Part shown: positions 58,149-64,000 of the stretch, piece by piece
How the letters are laid out: each line of letters begins with the position of its first letter
Numbering within the stretch: position 1 is the stretch's first letter
Assembly: GCA_037367355.1 (NCBI GenBank)
Contig: CM074698.1
Coordinates: 3,906,001 to 3,970,000 of the forward strand
Length of the DNA: 64,000 nt
From: Neoscytalidium dimidiatum
Taxonomy: Eukaryota > Ascomycota > Dothideomycetes > Botryosphaeriales > Botryosphaeriaceae
Direction: 5' to 3'
Notes under the pieces: model-generated
Seen by the model: only the letters and a program-made list of their open reading frames with translations
What the model was told of the DNA's origin: nothing
Databases searched by the model: none
Translations under genes and position numbers: made by a program

Positions 58149-59140
58149 ATGGCTCCCTCAAAACACAAGATCGAGATCAACGTCGACCTCGGCGAGGGTT
58201 ATGGCAACTTCAAGTGCGGCCCGGACGAGGAGCTGATCCCGCTCATCGACCACGCGAACGTAGCATGCGGCTTCCACGCCGGGTGAGCCCTCCCACATCC
58301 ACACCAATTCCACAAACAACCAATCAGGAGAGAGATATAAAAAAAAAACGGAAGAAGTTAAACTCGAACAACCACCTCCGAGCCAACTACACGATGGAAA
58401 CAACCTCGCTGACGTCCAACACGATCACCCCAGCGACCCCCTCATAATGCAGCAGACCGTCCGCCTCTGCAAGCAGCACTCCATCGCCGTGGGCGCGCAC
58501 CCGGGCCTGCCGGACGTCCAGGGCTTCGGCCGGCGCGAGATCCGCATGACGGCCGACGAGCTGACCGCCATGACGCGCTACCAGGTCGGCGCGCTCCGGG
58601 CCTTCCTCGACGCCGAGGCCGTGCCGCTGCACCACGTCAAGCCGCACGGCGTGCTGTACGGCATGATGTGCCGCGACCGCGACGTGTGCCGCGCCGTGTA
58701 CGCGGCCGTGCCCGCGGGCACGCCCGTCTTCGGCCTGGCCGGCACCGCGCACGAGGACGTCGCGCGCGAGCTGGGCCTGCCGTTCGTGGCCGAGCTGTAC
58801 GGCGACGTGAAGTACAACCGGGACGGGACGCTGGTCATCGATCGGAAGAAGAAGTGAGTGTGTTTTTTTTTTTTTCTGCCTGTTTGCGGAAAGGCGTTGC
58901 GGCTGACTGTTTTTTTCTTTCTTTGTTCGCAGGCCGTGGACGCCCGAGGAGACTCGCGCGCACGTTACGTCCCAGGTGTTTGAGGGCGCGGTGACGGCGG
59001 TCACGGGCGAGAAGATCGACTTGCCTCTGGGGGATTATGAGATTTCGCTGTGCTGCCATTCGGACTCCCCCGGCTGCGTCGAGATTGTGAAGGCGTCAAG
59101 AGCGATTATTGATGATTTCAATGCAAAGAATTTCTCTTAA
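58149..59140 (+). CDS. lamB: LamB/YcsF (PxpA) family lactam-utilisation protein
   Basis: Three exons, 58149-58282, 58434-58853 and 58933-59140, with introns of 151 and 79 nt, give 253 aa, the normal size for PxpA. Family blocks are all present: [35 protein letters not shown] (restored by the first splice), [19 protein letters not shown] and the C-terminal [14 protein letters not shown] block (here [20 protein letters not shown]). Bacterial PxpA works with PxpB and PxpC as ATP-dependent 5-oxoprolinase; in fungi the partner domains are fused in the divergent neighbour. It would act in the cytosol on 2-pyrrolidinone, 5-oxoproline or a similar lactam. No targeting signal. Identity of the family is secure. 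Confidence 0.95.
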
Positions 59141-59412
59141 GGATACCAGGGTGTAATGATAGAGATAACCAAACGTCCTATGAGGTTGGTGACATCTACG
59201 CTCGGACTGCTGCTTCACTTGCTTGTTGGGGGTTGGGAGGGGGAAAGTGTTACGGGTTGGAGATGAATTATCCCGTCGCTCGTCCTAGTTTGCATAAATC
59301 ATGCGCTTACTGTTTTCTGCAGTGTGAGTGGAATCTCGGGGAGCCCCAGAACAACGTGGAAAGGAAAAATTTACTGGAATGATCCAAAGCAATGGGAATT
59401 TAGACACAAAAC

Positions 59413-62400
59413 TTAGCGCCACCACAGAAATATCAAAAGGAAGAGAAAGAGCGGTGCAAAGCTTCGTAAGTCCCGTCTCTGCCTGAGAGTCCAAATACCG
59501 AAATGCAAAAGCTTGTGCAACAGCAAGAGAACCAGGATCAGCACAAGTCCAATGATACCGATCAAGTAGTCCTGGAAAGGCGCACGGTAGCGTCTACGAA
59601 GCCACTGGCCACTCTTTCCAATAATTTCCACGCTATTTTCCAACCTCCGCTTGATCTTATACATCGCGATCCTGACAGTCTCCGATGACCTTCCTGACTA
59701 TGGGTCAACTCTTGACTTCTGATGCCACGAAGAAGTTCTATAAACTTACTGAAAGCCAGCCTCCACTTTGAAGCCCGAAATTCCCTTGAACTCTGTCTTT
59801 CTAAGGCTTTGGTCAATTCTATCCTCTCATCAGGCCCGTCTTTTGGGCTGTGTTTGATGATAGATACAAGCGCCGCTTCCAGAATAGCGGCGCAGCGAAG
59901 ATCCGTCTGCAGAGACACACCACATGTCTCATGATGGATTTCCTCAAAAGATGATTTGGGCACCTCAAGTTCGTTGAGATATGCATTGTTTGACTTGAGA
60001 TCGGAGTAAAGATCCGATAGCTGCACTGGCCATTTGCGCGGATGCTCCCTCTCTAAACACTCACGGGAGAGGTTGAGTGCATCTGTGACTGATCTTGTGA
60101 TATTCTTGAAGTTCTTTTCAGCGTCGATGAACCTTTGGATGACTCTTTCGTAGCCAAGCTCTACAGCCCATTCGAGTGCTGACAGCTTCGTTGCTGCCTT
60201 TTCCGGGCCCTTGTAATCCAGACTTGCCCCCAGTTGAAGCAAGATATCAATCATATCTTTCTCACCAAATGTGTAGCTGGCTGGATGTCCTTCCGTATCC
60301 ATATGGCAAAGGGTAACGTAAATCATTTCCGGACCGAGAAACATAGAACGAGAATATGGCGGTCGGGCAAAGTGTCCTATGCCCTTTCTGGAGAGCCTCC
60401 TGTACAGACTAAGGGCGGTGGTGTGGCTCACTTCCTCGGTAAAACGAATGTTAGCTGCCAGGAGAGATATGGCAAATATATCCATGCCACTCGCAAAAAC
60501 GGAACTTGAGATCATTCCGATAGTAGTGATATGCGGTAACAGAGAGTGTAACCTCTGTAACTTCCTGTACGACTGGGAGAAAAGCGAACCCTCGTACAAA
60601 TCTATGACTTTTTCGACGTGTTGAACCGTAAGCAGAGTTAAGATGGGCATCTCACGGAGCATGTAGATGAGTTCGTCTCCACAAATTGCGTAGCCACTCG
60701 AAATAAGTAACTCAAGGGTATCGAAATTGAAACATCGAGTGGCAACAGAGACATATGAACCGCCGCTGACATCTGTGTGGGCCAGGGGAGTTCTGAAGTC
60801 ATACCCCAATTCGATGAAAGGCCTCAAAAGCAAGGAGTTTCCGATCGCGCAGATCATACTGAGCATATTCTGCTGTATTGATCGTCGTGAACTGAGAACT
60901 TCTTGAACAACAGCATCGTAGGAGTCAAAGTATGGCCAGAGGTGTTGTCGATGAGACTTCGGGGTTCGCCGATGCGATCCACTCGGATTCGAGTAGCTTT
61001 CGAGCTCTGCTTGGATCGTGGCTCCGAATCGCTTGTCGTTATGATCCAATGCTGTGAACCACCACCTGTCAACCGTCCCCAAGTCTTGAAAAGTCGAAAG
61101 ATCCATATGAGGAAGAATGTCCCTCAAGAAAGACCGATACCCGCCATCTGAGCTAGAAATCAAAAAAGTTGGCGCTGAGCTTGGGCAACCACTCACAAGC
61201 CTTTCCGTGCCGTCGAGGAACGATCCTTGCAACGGAACTCCGTAAGAGAAAGTTACGAGGCTTTGCTTTTCAGACTCATTGAATTGCTCCTTACATGCCA
61301 TGCATTTTTGCGAATCCGGGAAGTGTAAACAGCTAGATAATGCTTCGTGTAGGGTGACTGAGAATGAACTGTGTCCGTATTAGTCAGTGATAAGACTGAC
61401 CGCCATGCAAATATCGAGTAAACACCTTCCGGAGCGCAAAGTGACGTCAGAAAGCACATCGTTCTGTAGAGTCCACCAAATGCACAACCAGCTTCTGTCA
61501 CCAATCTGGCACTCGATGTTAGCATGAGATTTAATGCCAGGAAAAAGGAGGCCAAAGCTTTCTCACCGCTGTTTTAGTCTCAAACTTCCTCCTGTGCTGG
61601 CTGAATAGTATGTCTAGAATTTGTCTGTTTGTCTCCAGGAGGAAGGAAGAGATGCTGTACGGATTTCCATCACGAAATGCTGCTATGAACGCGGAAGGAA
61701 CAACGTCCCTGGAGCGAAGCGGCGAGGCGCTAAATGAGCACCAGAATTCCGGCATATCCGTGCCCGCAAAGGAAATCCCTTGGGACATAGCGATCCCTAT
61801 GTCAGAGATCCAAGTAGCTGGCAGAAACTTGACGCAAGATCGAAAGGCTTTTCTGGACATAGCAAGCGCAGCAGTGGCCCTGTCTTCGGACCATTCGGGT
61901 TCTACTTCGGATGCCTCCACAGACAAGGTGCCGATAGGGAGAGCGAAGACTGACCAATTCCACCAAAGAGTCTTTTGAACCTTGGTGGCGACCACGTCCT
62001 CCCCAGCGGGTTGAGGCAAGGTATGTGAGGTACAAGGCGTCGTGCTGTGGCTCTGGCTCTTTAAATGAGATCCCAGTTTTAAGAGATGTTCTTCGAAGCA
62101 TTCGAGCCTGTCTTCAATTCTCTTCAACGCAGGATTGTCCTGCTGCACCGCAGATGAGATACCATCAATATCCTTTTGAATACTGTCGAAGTAAGCGAAA
62201 ACGGAGGTGAAACTCCGCCCGTTCGTTCCGGCAAGCTGGGACAGTTGGCGGCTTTTCTCGCGTGTTTAGTAACTGTAACGAAACCGAGAGCTTCCGAGGT
62301 CGGCACTTACGTTGCAATTTGAGCCAAGAGAGTGTCAAGGAAGCCTCTGTGCTCAGCCAAGGCACGCTTATGACGGATGATGCTCCGTTCAGACAAAGCT

Positions 62401-62759
62401 TTCATCAATCTTGCTTTCAGGTGCCACTCTGAGGATTTGGGTTCATCAAACCTTCTCAGGAGGTCGTTAACCCATCTTGCGAAGGAGGTAAGGTCTGTGG
62501 CCATTTCCGAGTGTTTTCTCTCAGCGAATTCCTTCACGCGCGGTCCTACGTCATCGTCACCGAGCTCATGCTTGATCAACGCGGAGAAATCGTCCAGAAC
62601 GAATTTCAAGGACTCTACTTCCTCGCACAACTCTTTCAGCGCTTCGGGCGCGTCTCTGAAGCATTTCGCGAAACGGTACAAAGCCTTGCTGCTCTTACCG
62701 GCAATCTCACCCAAAGTGGCGAGGCTGGCTGCAAGGCCAACGCCTGTGACGGGGTCCAT
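59413..62759 (-). CDS. NLR-like protein: STAND N-terminal domain, ankyrin-like repeats, C-terminal membrane tail
   Basis: Five exons: 62759-62311, 62251-61567, 61505-61426, 61368-59750 and 59693-59413, with introns of 59, 61, 57 and 56 nt, give 1037 aa. The N-terminus (MDPVTGVGLAASLATLGEIA ... LKELCEEVESLKFVLDDF) matches the fungal N-terminal domain of STAND proteins (HeLo-like group). No NACHT or NB-ARC Walker motif is visible. Ankyrin-like helices occur near residues 582-632 and 776-820 (DMIDILLQLGASLDYKG ... LEWAVELGYERVIQRF). The last splice (GTAAGT to CATAGTCAG) leads to a strongly hydrophobic helix (LIGIIGLVLILVLLLLHKLL) and a second short one at the end; without that splice the frame would stop at 59562 and lose the membrane tail. 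Such proteins are linked to fungal self/non-self recognition, but no role is proven here. Confidence 0.82.
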
Positions 62760-64000
62760 GAAGGAGCAACGGAAAACAGAAGAGCGAGGAAAGATCAAAT
62801 TCGAATACTGATGGATAGATCGATAACATGCCTTTCTCGTGTGGGTATGAGGAGTGTGCCAGGTAAATAATCTGGCGGGCTGAGGCTGCGTGAAGATGAT
62901 GCACGAGAGCCAGGCAGACACGACCATGATGACATCTGCCATGCAGCTGCAGAGGTGTGTGCGGGCGCTGCAGTCATTCGCAGAAAAGTAGCCTTGTGGA
63001 ACCTCACTTCTAGAACCGAGAGTGGCTTGTTGGACTTGCTAGTAAGCAGCCTGAGACACAGAGCATACTTATCGTTGCCTTGCATAGGCTGGGTGAGTAC
63101 GCGGTTTCGAAGACACCTTTCTCGGAGGTGCCTCCCAAGGTTTGATAGTCATCCGTACCGTTCCCGGTTTCGAACCGCTATGAACAATCTGTAAACATCA
63201 GCATACTCAACACCTAATTCAATACGCCCCACACGAGAACGCCTCATAACCAGAGACTCGAAAAGGAAGATAAGAAAATACAATACCCGTCACAATCCCG
63301 CCCACCTCGGTATAGACATCACAGCCCTCGGCTCCACCCTGCCTCTGCGTCCCCGGCTAAAAGAACATCCCATCGCTCAGAGGCCACAAACGGGAAACAT
63401 GGGCCCACTCTTCCCAAATATACTCCACGTCAAAATCCCCGCGTTGACCCGATCGCTCCCATACGTCCGGGTTACCCCGGAAAGCGTTGCGGGTAGTGAC
63501 CTCGGCTGAAGCCCGGAAAGGGGAAAACAAAGCACACCAGCGCCCAAAGGATTCCCGATCCATGTCGCCATTCTTCTCGCTAAGCAATTACGTATTGCCG
63601 CGCAACGCGAAATGCTCGCAATTGGTAAAAAGAGAGAGAGAGAGAGAGGAAAAGGAGAGAAGAGATAGCCAATGACGGTTTTGCTGTTACTCGTGCCTTG
63701 ATCAAGCTCTCGGGTCGGCGGCAGTTATGAAAGAGAGCACAAATGGTGCTCGTTATCTGTGCATAAATGCAGATTGACGTTCTATAGACGCTTTTCTCAT
63801 CGCCATTGCAGGAAGAGAAACGCCAGTCGTCGATACTCAGCGGGCTCGCTATCTCACTACCACTGGTCTATCGCTGTGTCAAAGAAACGAACTGCAAAAC
63901 GTCGAGAGAGAAAAATTGGGCAGCAGGCGAATAAAAGAAAATTACATCCACACCAAACGCCCTTCTCTCCATGGAAATGCAACTTCGCTATCATCATTCC
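62760..64000. other. Promoter of the NLR-like gene and unassigned right end
   Basis: Only short frames, the longest minus-strand one at 63587-63357 (76 codons) without a recognised domain. A GA dinucleotide run lies at about 63631-63649. No gene supported. Confidence 0.45.

Overview
The window is nuclear DNA of a filamentous ascomycete (Pezizomycotina). Most coding regions carry short introns (about 48 to 250 nt) with GT donors, CTAAC/CTGAC-like branch points and AG acceptors. Many proteins are typical of this group: Set2, Rce1, a WLM/ubiquitin-like protease, an Mnn4-like LicD protein, GABA transaminase and lactam-utilisation proteins. I cannot settle the class or species. Gene models below were built by hand from frame continuity and splice signals, and exon limits are given in each entry.

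Left part, 1-24.4 kb, GC-rich core genes on both strands: a partial WLM-domain protease (1-1005, -), a LicD/Mnn4-like protein (1867-3002, -), a 3.7 kb gap, GABA transaminase (6732-8323, -), histone H3K36 methyltransferase SET2 (9357-12431, -), a long gap, an AT-hook protein with an unresolved frame break (16165-17567, +), the CAAX protease RCE1 (19142-20522, -) and a serine-rich membrane protein (21683-24355, +).

Middle part, about 24.4-43 kb, is visibly AT-richer and looks accessory. It holds two paralogous protein kinases (25456-27547 and 32689-34956, both -), an intact CorA-like membrane protein (35633-37634, -), a degraded CorA-like remnant (about 28.7 kb, -), and three copies of a tiny three-exon gene family (57, 62 and 72 aa; 30309, 30922 and 38523). 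The arrangement suggests a duplicated module of kinase, CorA-like protein and small protein, with one copy partly decayed. This is the most novel-looking content. An alcohol-dehydrogenase-like gene (40563-42039, -) ends this part.

Right part, 43-64 kb: a HAD/FCP1-like protein (43394-45682, -), a conserved fungal protein of unknown function (47469-48857, -), a 4 kb GC-rich gap, and a divergent pair for lactam use. The pair is a 1245-aa biotin carboxylase/PxpC/PxpB/biotinyl fusion (53010-57354, -) and a PxpA/LamB protein (58149-59140, +), sharing a promoter with three TGATAA motifs. A 1037-aa NLR-like protein with a STAND-type N-terminal domain, ankyrin-like stretches and a membrane tail (59413-62759, -) closes the window.

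Functionally, the lactam pair would open cyclic amides such as 2-pyrrolidinone to GABA, and the GABA transaminase 45 kb away would take GABA on to succinic semialdehyde. The kinases, CorA-like and small proteins, together with the NLR-like protein, resemble lineage-specific signalling or self/non-self recognition genes, but no function is shown by the sequence.
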